The notes below the pieces were generated by a model. That model made no database searches. It was not told where the DNA came from and saw only the letters and a program-made list of their open reading frames with translations. Shown piece by piece: positions 53,231 to 62,890 of a stretch of 64,000 nt of DNA; the first letter of the stretch is position 1; every line of letters starts with the position of its first letter. This stretch comes from Anaerobacillus isosaccharinicus (GTDB lineage Bacteria; Bacillota; Bacilli; Bacillales; Anaerobacillaceae). Position numbers and translations under genes: made by a program. The DNA is taken from positions 4,640,164 through 4,704,163 of the forward strand of contig NZ_CP063356.1 in the NCBI RefSeq assembly GCF_001866075.3, written 5' to 3'.

Positions 53231-54439
53231 TTAGAGTAGATTTATATCATAGCCTCTTTCTTTTAACTGGGACAAAATTTTTTCTCGGTGGATTTTATTC
53301 TTCGTTTCTAACGAGAGAATTAACTTAGCGTACCCTGGTAAAATGTACTCTCCAACATGTTCTAGTGAAATTGATAAGACATTTCCTTCAAGCTCTGAAA
53401 TAAATTGTAATACCTCTTGTAGATGACCTGGTTTATCTTTTAGGATCGTTGAAAAATGAACAAATCTCCCCGCTTCAACCATCCCATGTTCGATAATTCT
53501 CGAAATAAAATTAACATCGACATTGCCACCACTTAAGATTGAAACTACTTTTTTTCCTTGAATAGGAACTTTTTTATAAAGTAAAGCAGCTAAAGCACTT
53601 GCTCCTGAACCTTCAACAAGTAACTTGTTCCTCTCAAGAACCATGAGCATCGTCCTTGAAATCTCCATTTCATCAACACAAAAGATATCATCTACATAGT
53701 TACGAATAATTTCAAAGTTTTGTAACCCCGGTTTTCTAACAGCAATCCCGTCTGCCATGGTAGGTTCTGCCTCTACTTCAATAGGTGTCATCGCTTGTAA
53801 CGATTGTTTCATACTTGGACATGATAACGCTTGAACCCCATATACTTTAATGGCTGGATTGAGTGTTTTTACAACTAAAGCTATACCTGCAATTAATCCA
53901 CCACCTCCTACGGGGCAAATAACAGCATCCATAGTAGGTAATTGCTCCATTAATTCTAAGCCGATTGTTCCTTGTCCAGCAATGACTGCATGATCATCAA
54001 AAGGATGAACAAAGGTTGCACCTGTTTTCTGTTGCATTTCAATTGCAAAATGTAATGCTTCATCAAAGCTATTCCCTTTTAAGACCACTTCTGCTCCATA
54101 ACGTTTTGTAGCTTCAACCTTACTTAGTGGAGCTCCTTTTGGCATAACGATTGTACAGGCGATTTTTAACATTTTAGATGAATAAGCAACTCCTTGGGCA
54201 TGATTTCCTGCCGAGGCAGCAATTACCCCTCGTTGAAGTTCTTCACCCGTAAGTGAAAATAATTTATTACAAGAACCTCTAACTTTAAATGAACCTGTCT
54301 TTTGTAGATTTTCTAGTTTCAGGAAAACATCATTATTAGATAGCTCACTAAACGTACTTGAATAATCAAGTGGCGTTACATGAACAATTCCCTTCATTTT
54401 CTCTTTGGCTTTTTCTACATCTATTAAATTTATTGTCAT
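53231..54439 (-). CDS. ilvA: Threonine ammonia-lyase with ACT domain
   Basis: 402 residues. PLP-binding Lys lies in TGSFKVRGSCNK and the glycine loop is VGGGGLIAG. The C-terminal ACT-like domain (about 325-402, RFVHFSTILKDKPGHLQEVL) marks the shorter, TdcB/YgkP-like type rather than the long biosynthetic IlvA with two ACT modules. It converts threonine to 2-oxobutyrate and ammonium. No ilv genes are nearby, so a catabolic role is likely. AAGGTGAG is 6 nt before the ATG at 54439; TTTTTATGCATAAAAA, a 16-bp palindrome, follows downstream (53172-53192). Confidence 0.88.
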   Translation of the reverse strand: MTINLIDVEKAKEKMKGIVHVTPLDYSSTFSELSNNDVFLKLENLQKTGSFKVRGSCNKLFSLTGEELQRGVIAASAGNHAQGVAYSSKMLKIACTIVMPKGAPLSKVEATKRYGAEVVLKGNSFDEALHFAIEMQQKTGATFVHPFDDHAVIAGQGTIGLELMEQLPTMDAVICPVGGGGLIAGIALVVKTLNPAIKVYGVQALSCPSMKQSLQAMTPIEVEAEPTMADGIAVRKPGLQNFEIIRNYVDDIFCVDEMEISRTMLMVLERNKLLVEGSGASALAALLYKKVPIQGKKVVSILSGGNVDVNFISRIIEHGMVEAGRFVHFSTILKDKPGHLQEVLQFISELEGNVLSISLEHVGEYILPGYAKLILSLETKNKIHREKILSQLKERGYDINLL

Positions 54440-54499
54440 AACGATCTCACCTTCTCCCAAATCAGATACCTCTATTTTTCACAAGCCTTATCACAATAT

Positions 54500-54535
54500 A
54501 CAAAATGAAAAGCTTAGATCATTTGATCCAAGCTC
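54500..54535 (-). terminator. Terminator of the DUF2680 gene
   Basis: AGCTT-GATCA / TGATC-AAGCT stem (54511-54534) followed on the minus strand by TTTTCATTTT. Confidence 0.75.
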
Positions 54536-54545
54536 TTAAATATCT

Positions 54546-54887
54546 TTAACGCCACTCGCGATACTTAGCTTTATCCTTATCTTTACAATATTTCTCCCAC
54601 TTCGGGACATAGCCATTTTCTTTTAATTTCAGATGATGTTTCTCCATTTTCTTTAACATTTTTTCGCCTTTTTCTTCAGTAAGAACACCAAAATCTACAT
54701 ACAATTTAATCATTTCCGTTTTATTTGCTAAAATCACTTCTGTAATCGCTTGTAACTCTTGCTTTTGGGCATCAGATAATTCAACATCACTGTTTATTCC
54801 GTCACAATCCATATGTGCATGTGTAACACTTCCTAAACTTAGACACAAACAGAACGCTACAATACAACTAAAATATAGTTTTTTCAT
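54546..54887 (-). CDS. DUF2680 (YckD-like) exported small protein
   Basis: 113 residues with a signal peptide (about 1-24). The mature part is a helical, Lys/Glu-rich domain, AQKQELQAITEVILANKTEM, then GVLTEEKGEKMLKKMEKHHL, matching DUF2680. Function unknown. The ATG at 54887 is 5 nt after AGGAGTGA. Only about 70 bp separate it from the insertion sequence at 54959-56488, which may have removed or replaced its promoter. Confidence 0.78.
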   Translation of the reverse strand: MKKLYFSCIVAFCLCLSLGSVTHAHMDCDGINSDVELSDAQKQELQAITEVILANKTEMIKLYVDFGVLTEEKGEKMLKKMEKHHLKLKENGYVPKWEKYCKDKDKAKYREWR

Positions 54888-54958
54888 GCTTATCACTCCT
54901 AATTTTGGTTTCAAAGGTAGCTTTTGTAAAAAAAATATTTTATCCGTTTTAATAATAA

Positions 54959-56488
54959 CTCAACTTTCGCAGAGTGAAATCGGCAAATAAGCCTTGATAT
55001 AATTAGGTAGGCCTGAGATCCACTGCTCCAGTTGACTTTGTATTAACTTTTTGATTTTCTTATTTGTTTGTTCAAGCGCATCTTGAAGAAGCTCGATTAG
55101 CTGCTGTAAAGCAACAGCCCAATCAAGTTCATTGACTTCGTCACATAGCTCGTAAAAAAGACCTCCAATCGTACGTTGGTCGGTGTTACAGCGGTTTTGC
55201 CAAGATAGCACGATAAAACGAGCAAAGACAATAGTTGTATGGCTTATAAGCGCATCATATGAACGGCTTTGAAACTCTTTTTCAAGTTTTAAGAGTGATT
55301 TGGCCGTCTTAAAGAAAACCTCAATATCCCAACGCATTCCATAGATTCGAACGATTTCTTGTTCGGAAAGAGTGCGATCGGTGCTGAGGATGGCTAGCCA
55401 TTCGCTTTTCTTGTTTCTATTTCGAATAAATACAACTTTAATTGGTGTTCCATTAGCCATAGTTGTATGAATGGAACGAAGTATTCCTTTCCTTGATTGA
55501 ACGGGTCCAGCTAGGCGGTAAAGCTGTTTTAATGAAACCATTTCTCCGCTTACGTTGTAACGCTGTTTTGTTTCTTTGACCATGCCAATCACGTCTAATC
55601 CTTGATCAACAATGTTTTTGACAAGTGGTGGCAAAGTAAACCAAGAATCCATGAGGACATAACTGGCTTCTATTCCACTATCTAACGCACGTCTGATCAT
55701 GTCTGGGATTTGTTCAGGCAAAGTTTGTAGGGCATTTTCCCGACGTTTATAACCGCATGTGCGTTTGTCTATATGTTCGGAGATTCCATTGATTTGTGAC
55801 GTTTTGGAACTGACCAAGGAAAAGTCAATCGGCATAAATGTATGCCCGTCAGACCACCCCATAGTCAACATACGGAACCCCTTATAGAAACGCATTTTAA
55901 GAGAGGCATGGTCAAAACAACGTGCAAGTAATTCAACCTTTTTACTACGATTTCGATCATAAGCAGAATCATCAAAAACGAACACTTTTGGACGACTTTT
56001 GTCAGTAAGGCGACTCACTTTCTTAATTGTAAAGGTGCTTAATAGCAGTAAGAAACGGCGCCAATTAAATGTTGATTGATTTAAAAAACGATAGACAGAA
56101 TCCTTGGCAGGAAACTTATCTGCCTTCTTTGAATCAAGAAGGGTGTACCAATTTTTATGTTGAAATATCAAACAAAAAATGAGTTGAAATAAGTAAGAAC
56201 AGCTGAAACCAAAGGACTTTTTAATTCCAGCCTTGCGTAGATGTTTAGACATTTCCAGCTCAGAAAAAACAGAATCAAGTTCATTTGGCAGTTGATTGTA
56301 TTGGCTATTTTGGTCTATCATATAGGGAGCACCTCTTCTGTATGGTAGTGTTTTCTAGTCAATTACACTATACCAAAAGAACGAGGTGTTTTTCATTTTT
56401 CATTAACATTGTCAAGTAACATAATGAAAAGGCCGCAGGCCTTTAACAATCAACGTGGATCACCTACTTTATTGGTGCGAAAGTTGAG
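54959..56488. mobile_element. IS4-family insertion sequence
   Basis: About 1530 bp bounded by 13-bp perfect inverted repeats CTCAACTTTCGCA (54959-54971) and TGCGAAAGTTGAG (56476-56488). TAATAA flanks both ends (54953-54958 and 56489-56494), a possible short or partial target duplication. A single transposase fills the element, and its stop lies inside one repeat. It inserted between the terminator of the DCC gene and the promoter region of the DUF2680 gene. It looks intact, hence recent. Confidence 0.88.
54960..56321 (-). CDS. IS4-family DDE transposase
   Basis: 453 residues. The first catalytic Asp is in VFVFDDSAYDR, the second in VLMDSWFTLPP, and the Glu in RWDIEVFFKTAKSLLKLE, the YREK-like region of IS4. 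No frameshift is present, so the enzyme is likely functional. A short hairpin AAAGGCC-GC-AGGCCTTT at about 56428-56443, upstream of the gene within the element, may shield it from outside transcription. Confidence 0.92.
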   Translation of the reverse strand: MIDQNSQYNQLPNELDSVFSELEMSKHLRKAGIKKSFGFSCSYLFQLIFCLIFQHKNWYTLLDSKKADKFPAKDSVYRFLNQSTFNWRRFLLLLSTFTIKKVSRLTDKSRPKVFVFDDSAYDRNRSKKVELLARCFDHASLKMRFYKGFRMLTMGWSDGHTFMPIDFSLVSSKTSQINGISEHIDKRTCGYKRRENALQTLPEQIPDMIRRALDSGIEASYVLMDSWFTLPPLVKNIVDQGLDVIGMVKETKQRYNVSGEMVSLKQLYRLAGPVQSRKGILRSIHTTMANGTPIKVVFIRNRNKKSEWLAILSTDRTLSEQEIVRIYGMRWDIEVFFKTAKSLLKLEKEFQSRSYDALISHTTIVFARFIVLSWQNRCNTDQRTIGGLFYELCDEVNELDWAVALQQLIELLQDALEQTNKKIKKLIQSQLEQWISGLPNYIKAYLPISLCES

Positions 56489-56492
56489 TAAT

Positions 56493-56522
56493 AAAAAAAG
56501 GCCTAATCAAATGATTAGACCC
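56493..56522 (-). terminator. Terminator of the DCC gene
   Basis: GG-CTAATCA / TGATTAG-CC stem followed on the minus strand by TTTTTTTATT. The insertion sequence ends a few bases beyond it. Confidence 0.75.
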
Positions 56523-56530
56523 CAGCTTTT

Positions 56531-56944
56531 TTACTCTAAAAATCGTTTTCTCATCTCTGGAGACGGGAGCTTACAAGCATCAGACTTTCCAAACCACTTA
56601 TAGCGATTTTTAGCAATGATATCATAGAAAAAATCGCGCAAAGAAATCGGCACTAACGTAAAAAGTTTAAAAAGTGACCAAAATCCATCTAAATGGCTAC
56701 AAATTCTTAAAGCAGCTGAAGATTTTGTAAAATAGCGTTCGTTTTCAAGTAAGACAAGGCTATTGATATTTTTGGGAATCCCAAACTCGGCAACTAATTT
56801 TTGTCCGACTTCACTTTGAAGAGAAGCGAAATGAAAGTAAGCTTTCTCATCTCTTTCAATTATAAATTGAACACTTCGGTTGCAAAAATTGCATACTCCA
56901 TCAAACAAGATAATCGCTTTATAATCGACTGTCATCAACCCCAT
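56531..56944 (-). CDS. DCC-family thiol-disulfide oxidoreductase-like protein (DUF393, YuxK)
   Basis: About 137 residues. The family motif DGVCNFC sits near the start (IILFDGVCNFCNRSVQFII) and FHFASLQS and SSAALRI follow. The fold is related to thioredoxins, but redox function is not established. The start is uncertain: ATG 56944 or 56935; either overlaps the end of pepF, so the two are co-transcribed. Confidence 0.82.
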   Translation of the reverse strand: MGLMTVDYKAIILFDGVCNFCNRSVQFIIERDEKAYFHFASLQSEVGQKLVAEFGIPKNINSLVLLENERYFTKSSAALRICSHLDGFWSLFKLFTLVPISLRDFFYDIIAKNRYKWFGKSDACKLPSPEMRKRFLE

Positions 56945-58613
56945 TAAGCCACCCTTTAATCTCACCAATAACAGACTCTACACATCCATCTTTAAATGGT
57001 GAAATTAAATTTGCAACCGCGACTAGTTCAGTAAATGATTGGCTTCCACCTTGTTTACAAAGATGAACATAATCAGCCCAAGCCCCTTCTTGATCTTCAT
57101 TTGCACGCTTCCAAAATTGGAATGCACAAATTTGTGCTAATGTGTAGTCAATATAATAAAATGGGCTATTAAAAATATGACCTTGTTGATGCCAGAAACC
57201 ACCACGCTCTAAATACTCATTCTCATCGTAATTGCGGTGCGGTAAATAACTTCTTTCAATCTCTCGCCAACCTCTCTTGCGCTCTTCTGGCGTAATATTT
57301 GGATTTTCGTATACAAAATGCTGGAATTCATCAACAGCAACTCCATAAGGAATAAATAAAAGCCCGTCACTTAAATGGTCAAACTTATATTTAGCCGTGT
57401 CCTCTTTAAAAAATAGCTCCATCCAAGGCCAGCAGAAAAATTCCATGCTCATAGAGTGAATTTCACACGCCTCATAGGTTGGAAATTGATATTCAGGAAC
57501 TGCAAACCCTCGGCTCAAAAACACCTGAAACGCATGCCCAACTTCATGTGTCAGAACATCTATATCTCCACTTGTACCATTAAAGTTAGCGAAGATGAAC
57601 GGTGAACCATACTTTTCAACATACGTGCAATAGCCTCCCCCAGCTTTTCCTTTTTTACTTAGGAGATCTAAAAGTTGCTTTTCTCTCATAAACGTAAAAA
57701 ATTCATCGGTTTCTTGAGACAATTCACTGTACATTTTCTCACCATTAGCGACAATCCATTCAGGGTCCCCTTTTGGAGCAGCGTTACCTGTTTTAAAAGA
57801 AAAACGGTCATCATAATATTTTAGTTCATCGACACCAATTCTAGCTCGTTGCCTTTCTTTTAACTCATTTGCAACAGGGACAATGAAATCCTTTACTTGC
57901 TTACGGAAATTTGCTACCATTTCACCGTTATAATCAATTCGATTCATTCTTGCATATCCAAGCTCAACAAAATTAGAAAATCCTAGTTTTTGAGCAATTT
58001 TCGTTCTCACTTTTACTAACTTGTCATAAATATTATCAATTTTCTCCTCATTTTCTGAAAAGAATTTGTATTTTGCTTCCATCGCTTTTTTTCTCATTTG
58101 GCGATCAGTTGCTAACTGAAACGGAACTAATTGAGAAAGGTTTCGCTCTTCACCTTCAAAATCAATTTTTGCTGAAGCGATAAGTTTTGTGTACTCACTT
58201 GAAAGCTTGTTTTCTAGCTGCAATTCTTCGACAACTTCTGGAGAAAACGTTTTTTGCGATAGTTCAGCCATCGCAAATAATTGCTTACCCCACTTTTCTT
58301 CTAATTCACTACGATAACTAGATTTAGTTAACGCTTCATAATAGCGGTTAACAAAGCCTTGATAAAGAGGGTCAACCTCATCAAAAAAATCTTGCTCCTC
58401 TTTGTAAAATTCATTAATCGTATCAATTGTGTATCTAATGTACACAATTTGCATCATTGACTCAAACTCATTACGAAGCTTATTAATTTCTGCCATCATT
58501 AAGTCTTGAGTTTCAAAAGTTTCTGCAGTTGAAAATTGTACAAGTAATTCATTAAACGTAACTTCCATTTCTTTCATGTCTGGTCTTACATACTCAAAAT
58601 GTTGAAAATCCAT
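56919..58613 (-). CDS. pepF: M3-family oligoendopeptidase F-like metallopeptidase
   Basis: 564 residues. The zinc site HEVGHAFQVF (HExxH) and the distal Glu in YEACEIHSMSMEFF identify the M3B peptidases. They cut short peptides in the cytoplasm, consistent with uptake through the opp system, although pepF and opp are 50 kb apart here. AGAGGAAGAGG precedes the ATG. Confidence 0.92.
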   Translation of the reverse strand: MDFQHFEYVRPDMKEMEVTFNELLVQFSTAETFETQDLMMAEINKLRNEFESMMQIVYIRYTIDTINEFYKEEQDFFDEVDPLYQGFVNRYYEALTKSSYRSELEEKWGKQLFAMAELSQKTFSPEVVEELQLENKLSSEYTKLIASAKIDFEGEERNLSQLVPFQLATDRQMRKKAMEAKYKFFSENEEKIDNIYDKLVKVRTKIAQKLGFSNFVELGYARMNRIDYNGEMVANFRKQVKDFIVPVANELKERQRARIGVDELKYYDDRFSFKTGNAAPKGDPEWIVANGEKMYSELSQETDEFFTFMREKQLLDLLSKKGKAGGGYCTYVEKYGSPFIFANFNGTSGDIDVLTHEVGHAFQVFLSRGFAVPEYQFPTYEACEIHSMSMEFFCWPWMELFFKEDTAKYKFDHLSDGLLFIPYGVAVDEFQHFVYENPNITPEERKRGWREIERSYLPHRNYDENEYLERGGFWHQQGHIFNSPFYYIDYTLAQICAFQFWKRANEDQEGAWADYVHLCKQGGSQSFTELVAVANLISPFKDGCVESVIGEIKGWLNGVDDSRL

Positions 58614-58874
58614 TAACCTCTTCCTCTCTATGTAACATACTTTATTATTATTCGCCTAGATGTAGTAAATCACCTTTCCTATAGTTAAATAATAGTACTT
58701 TTGATCATTAATTCTCAAGTAAAGTAACTGCGTAATTAGCAAGTTTAAATTGTCCCTGTATTTTTGAACTTTTTATGAACTAAAATTTTCTAGTAAGCTA
58801 AAATCACCTAACCTAGCAAAGTCATGGTATAATAGTTAGGTCTAATTTTAATATAAAAGTGAGGTTCTGTTTAC

Positions 58875-59687
58875 GTGCTATATTATCGTGAATATCTAAA
58901 CAGCGATGTAAAACCTTGGGTTACGTTTATTCATGGTGCTGGCGGAAACTCCAACACTTTTTTTAAACAAATAAAAGACTTTCGCAAGCACTTCAATGTT
59001 CTCCTTATTGATCTAAGAGGACACGGTAAGTCAAAGAAATCCCATTGGCAAAAAGGTGATTCCTTTGTTCAAATTTCCGATGATGTCATTGAAGTACTAG
59101 ATCATTTAAATATTAAAGAAACACATTTTGTTGGCATATCGCTCGGAACGATTGTCGTTCAAACAATGGCTCAAAAGCATCCAGAGCGAATCAGCTCCAT
59201 GATTCTCGGGGGAGCTATTATTAAGCTTGATATACGAACAAATTTCTTGATTACTATGGGGAATTTAGGAAAGCACATTATTCCCTACATGTGGCTTTAC
59301 CGATTATTTGCATGGATTATTATGCCAAGAGCCTCTCATTCCGAATCTCGAAACGCCTTTGTTGATCAAGCGAAAAAAATGTGCCAAAAAGAATTCATTA
59401 AGTGGTTCTCTGTTACAAGAGCGCTCAATCCATTTCTAAGTAAACTTCAGCGCGATTTCTTTAATATCCCAACGCTTTTCGTCATGGGGAAAGAAGATTA
59501 CTTGTTTCTTCCACCAGTCGAAGAATTAGTTGGTCAAAACGATCAACTAGCATTAGAGTGTATTGAAAATTCAGGTCATGTCTGTAACATAGATCAGCCA
59601 GAAAAGTTTAATACAACATCAATTAACTTTATTTATCAGATTGATTATCATAAAACCAATAATTTAGCTACTTCAAACTACATTTAA
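58875..59687 (+). CDS. Alpha/beta-hydrolase
   Basis: 270 residues. FIHGAGGNSNTFF is the HG oxyanion region, GISLGTIVVQTM the nucleophile elbow (Ser), and NSGHVCNIDQPE the His. Probable acid in the MGKEDYLF turn. Esterase, lipase or ring-cleavage hydrolase are all possible. GTG start; GTGAGGTT lies about 10 nt before it. The preceding 260 bp contain no gene. Confidence 0.82.
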   Translation: MLYYREYLNSDVKPWVTFIHGAGGNSNTFFKQIKDFRKHFNVLLIDLRGHGKSKKSHWQKGDSFVQISDDVIEVLDHLNIKETHFVGISLGTIVVQTMAQKHPERISSMILGGAIIKLDIRTNFLITMGNLGKHIIPYMWLYRLFAWIIMPRASHSESRNAFVDQAKKMCQKEFIKWFSVTRALNPFLSKLQRDFFNIPTLFVMGKEDYLFLPPVEELVGQNDQLALECIENSGHVCNIDQPEKFNTTSINFIYQIDYHKTNNLATSNYI

Positions 59688-59730
59688 TTAAGAGGACGCT
59701 TGTAAGAAAATATTGACTTAACAAACTTAC

Positions 59731-59758
59731 AAAAAAACCGCTAACAAGCGGTTTTTTT
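59731..59758 (+). terminator. Terminator of the hydrolase gene
   Basis: AAAAAACCGCT / AGCGGTTTTTT with an AACA loop. Confidence 0.92.
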
Positions 59759-59809
59759 GTTATTCATAAACTAAGTTAGTTGCAATATGTAGCCTAAATA
59801 TGTGATTAC

Positions 59810-59938
59810 TTAATTATTTTTACTTTCTCTTGCAGCCTTTTTCCTCGCTTTTTTACTTAGCGTTTGTTCTGCTCCAAATTCTGTATCATTTTCTTTACCA
59901 ACACCGCTTTGGTTTTGATTTTTATTTTTTTTACCCAT
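59810..59938 (-). CDS. Very small basic protein, possibly spore-related
   Basis: Found by reading the minus strand between larger genes: 42 residues from ATG 59938, GGAGGAAAAAG upstream, to a TAA at 59810. The sequence begins MGKKNKNQNQSGVGKENDTE, contains EFGAEQTLSKK and ends ARESKNN. The EFGAE-type segment recalls gamma-type small acid-soluble spore proteins (TEFASET), but one copy alone is weak evidence. The strong ribosome site supports a real gene. Confidence 0.55.
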   Translation of the reverse strand: MGKKNKNQNQSGVGKENDTEFGAEQTLSKKARKKAARESKNN

Positions 59939-60067
59939 GCTTTTTCCTCCTTTTAAAACATACAAAGAATCAAATGGAAAATGCTACATCTTTTGCAACT
60001 ATATTAATTTTTCCTATTTATTCAGTGAATTATTCCTAGATTTAAATTTTAACTAATATTCTATTAA

Positions 60068-60943
60068 CTAGATCCATTTTTTATGAAGGACAAAGTCGAC
60101 GAAAGCTTCATTGGCTTTAGATAAATATGTTTTCTTTTTCCAGGCAAGACCTAATGAAAGAGTAATTGGTGGAGTTAACGATAGAGGTACGAAATCAGCA
60201 TCATCTTGAATGACCATTTTTAAGAATAGAGTGACACCTAGCCCCTTTCTAGTTAATGATTTTGTTAAGGAGATTTGGTTCGTTTCAAAAGCGATGTTTG
60301 GGATAAGACCTAACTCTTGAATATGGTTGATTACAAGATCTCTTTGAAAGTACCCTTCCTTAAAGAGAACGAGCGGTTCTTTAGCCAATTGTTCGTATGT
60401 AATGCTACCCTTACTGGCTAGAGGATGATTAAATGGAACACAAACAACCATCTCTTCGTTAATAATCGGAATTGCCTCAAGCTCAGTCGTACTGTCATCA
60501 AGGATAACAACACCTAAATCAATTTGATCCTTTTCAATACTGGCTTGGATTTGCTTCGTACCATCTTCAACAATTGATATACGGAGATTTGGATACGTTT
60601 TTTTAAAAGCAACAATGATATTTGGAAAATAATATGAGCCCATCATTGACGGTAATCCTAGCTTTACCTCACCTCTTTCTAAGCCACATAATTCGGCCAT
60701 CTCTAGCCTCGCTTCCTCTAATTGGTCAAAAATCTTTTGAACATGAACAAAAAAACGTTCCCCTTCTACCGTTAAGCGCACTGCTCTGTCATGACGATGA
60801 AATAAGATTACCCCTAACTCTGTTTCTAACTTTTTAATAGCAATACTTACCGCCGGTTGAGCAATATACAGAATTTCAGCCGCTTTCGTAAAGCTATTCC
60901 ACTTTGCTGTTTCATAAAAACATTGTAGTTGCCGAATTTCCAT
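60068..60943 (-). CDS. LysR-family transcriptional regulator (CidR/YwbI-like group)
   Basis: 291 residues. The DNA-binding head is MEIRQLQCFYETAKWNSFTK with recognition helix QPAVSIAIKKLE, followed by a binding-protein-like effector domain. It is divergent from the MFS transporter at 61060, which it probably controls. The ligand is unknown. It is distinct from the GltC-like protein. Confidence 0.85.
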   Translation of the reverse strand: MEIRQLQCFYETAKWNSFTKAAEILYIAQPAVSIAIKKLETELGVILFHRHDRAVRLTVEGERFFVHVQKIFDQLEEARLEMAELCGLERGEVKLGLPSMMGSYYFPNIIVAFKKTYPNLRISIVEDGTKQIQASIEKDQIDLGVVILDDSTTELEAIPIINEEMVVCVPFNHPLASKGSITYEQLAKEPLVLFKEGYFQRDLVINHIQELGLIPNIAFETNQISLTKSLTRKGLGVTLFLKMVIQDDADFVPLSLTPPITLSLGLAWKKKTYLSKANEAFVDFVLHKKWI

Positions 60944-61059
60944 CCATCAACACACTCCCATAAATATTATTTATGTTATTTATAAGTATTATATATTTTA
61001 TTTATCTTTGTGGCGATAGTACGATTAGTCCATAAAATCCAATGCAAAGGATGATTTTC

Positions 61060-62280
61060 GTGATCGAACTAAAATCAAAATCATTTTGGCAAGCATCCCT
61101 TGCCCTCGGCTTAGCAGCTTTCATTGCCTTTGCTAACCTGTATTTCACCCAGCCGATTTTACCATTGCTAAGTGCAGAATTTTCTGTTTCACCTTTAGCA
61201 TCTAGCTTAACTGTATCGTTAGCCTTGCTAAGCGTAGCCGTGTTTTTCTTTATATTTAGTTCGATATCAGATTCCATTGGTCGAAAAAAAGTGATGGTAA
61301 TTGCTATGATCTGTTTACTAATGACTACCCTTGCTATCGCTTTAGTCCAAAGCTTTCATACTCTCTTACTTTTAAGAATGGTCCAAGGAGCTTTTATTGC
61401 AGGCATACCAACAATCGCGATTGCCTATATTGGAGAAGAGTTTTCAGCACGAGCATTAAGTGTTGCGATTGGCATTTATATTAGTATGAATTCAATTGGG
61501 GGAATGGGTGGAAGGGTTATTAGTGGCGTACTTACTGAATTATTTAACTGGAGAATTGCATTTGTTTTCATCGGCTGCTTGAGTTTTATTTTTATCATTC
61601 TCTTTATGAAACTGCTTCCACCATCCAATCATTTTAAAACAAGAAAATTTGAACGGCATAAAGCAGTAACGGATTATTTAGCTCATTTAAAAAATCGAAC
61701 ACTTCGACTCGCTGTACTTGTTGGAGGCTTACATTTTTTCATTTTTGTTGGACTCTACAACTATGTTACCTATTTATTAACCGCTCCACCATTTTCTTTA
61801 CCAACCGTTTTCATCGGTCTATTATTTTTAACTTATCTGCCAGGTACGATTAGTTCAACACTAGCTGGGAAAACCGCTTTCCTATGGTCACAAAGCATGA
61901 CAATTGCGGTAGGCATTTTCTTGATGATAATCGGAATTCTTGTTATGCTTTTTACTAATCTATTGGCGATTATCATGGGCTTATTAATTTTAAGCTTCGG
62001 CTTTTTCTTTTCCCATTCTGCCTTAAATGCATGGGTAAGTACACGGGCCCTCTTTGCCAAAGCATCGGCATCAGGCTTATATTTAACATCCTATTATGTA
62101 GGTGGGAGTCTAGGGAGCTTTTATTTAGGATTTTTTTGGCACTATTGGCATTGGTACGGTGTTCTTGTAGGAACATTACTAGTCCTTATTGTTACTAGCC
62201 TGCTAGCCATGCAAATGATGGTCATTGAACATCAAGCGAGCGAAACAAACCCAAACTATCAATTATTGAACGTAAAATAA
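61060..62280 (+). CDS. MFS transporter
   Basis: About 406 residues with twelve hydrophobic helices. The loop 2-3 motif appears as DSIGRKKVMVIAM and motif C-like glycines as SMNSIGGMGGRVISG. It resembles the YgaY/YwfA drug-proton antiporters. A GTG at 61060 has AAAGGATG suitably placed; an ATG at 61042 has no such site. Divergent from the LysR gene. Confidence 0.85.
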   Translation: MIELKSKSFWQASLALGLAAFIAFANLYFTQPILPLLSAEFSVSPLASSLTVSLALLSVAVFFFIFSSISDSIGRKKVMVIAMICLLMTTLAIALVQSFHTLLLLRMVQGAFIAGIPTIAIAYIGEEFSARALSVAIGIYISMNSIGGMGGRVISGVLTELFNWRIAFVFIGCLSFIFIILFMKLLPPSNHFKTRKFERHKAVTDYLAHLKNRTLRLAVLVGGLHFFIFVGLYNYVTYLLTAPPFSLPTVFIGLLFLTYLPGTISSTLAGKTAFLWSQSMTIAVGIFLMIIGILVMLFTNLLAIIMGLLILSFGFFFSHSALNAWVSTRALFAKASASGLYLTSYYVGGSLGSFYLGFFWHYWHWYGVLVGTLLVLIVTSLLAMQMMVIEHQASETNPNYQLLNVK

Positions 62281-62337
62281 AGAATGTAGCTGTTATACCT
62301 AGAGCATTCTAGATATAACATTCTACATTCTACATAC

Positions 62338-62817
62338 TTACATAACCAAATCAGCTACCTCTCCCTTTGTTACTTTCACTAAATCAGTAACCAGTAGTTC
62401 AATCTGCATCCCGATTTTCCCACCACTAACAATGATGGTCGGAATCTTTTCAGCATTAAGATCAATCACTGTCCTAAAAAGCTTTTTCATGCCAATAGGT
62501 GAGCAGCCTCCGCGAACATAACCCGTCAAATTAGTAATTTCTTTCACTGGGATTAACTCTACCTTCTTCTCCCCTACAGCCTTCGCTCCTTTTTTTAAGT
62601 CTAACTCTTTTTCTACCGGAATGATAAACACAAAATATTGTTTACTCGCTCCCTTTGCTACCAATGTTTTATATACAAAATCAACGTCTTTATTTATTTT
62701 ATGAGCTACAGAAACACCATCAATTTTTCCATCTTCACTTTCATATGTGTATGTTTCATACTTTATTCTTTCTTTATCTAAAATGCGCATCGCATTTGTT
62801 TTTTTCTCTTTTGCCAT
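62338..62817 (-). CDS. ybaK: Cys-tRNA(Pro)/(Cys) deacylase YbaK/EbsC-like
   Basis: 159 residues of the aminoacyl-tRNA editing fold. The catalytic Lys region is FVYKTLVAKG, with FVFIIPVEKELDLKKGAKAV and GYVRGGCSPIGMKKLF conserved. It hydrolyses mischarged Cys-tRNA(Pro). GAGGTG lies 6 nt before the ATG at 62817. Confidence 0.9.
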   Translation of the reverse strand: MAKEKKTNAMRILDKERIKYETYTYESEDGKIDGVSVAHKINKDVDFVYKTLVAKGASKQYFVFIIPVEKELDLKKGAKAVGEKKVELIPVKEITNLTGYVRGGCSPIGMKKLFRTVIDLNAEKIPTIIVSGGKIGMQIELLVTDLVKVTKGEVADLVM

Positions 62818-62852
62818 TATTTTCACCTCAAACCGATTATAAACGATAGATT

Positions 62853-62890
62853 TACAAAAAAGGAAGGACGACTAATAAAAGTCATCCTTC
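62853..62890 (-). terminator. Terminator of yhaM
   Basis: GAAGGA-GACT pairs with AGTC-TCCTTC around an A/T loop, and TTTTTTG follows on the minus strand. It overlaps the last codons of yhaM. Confidence 0.75.
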
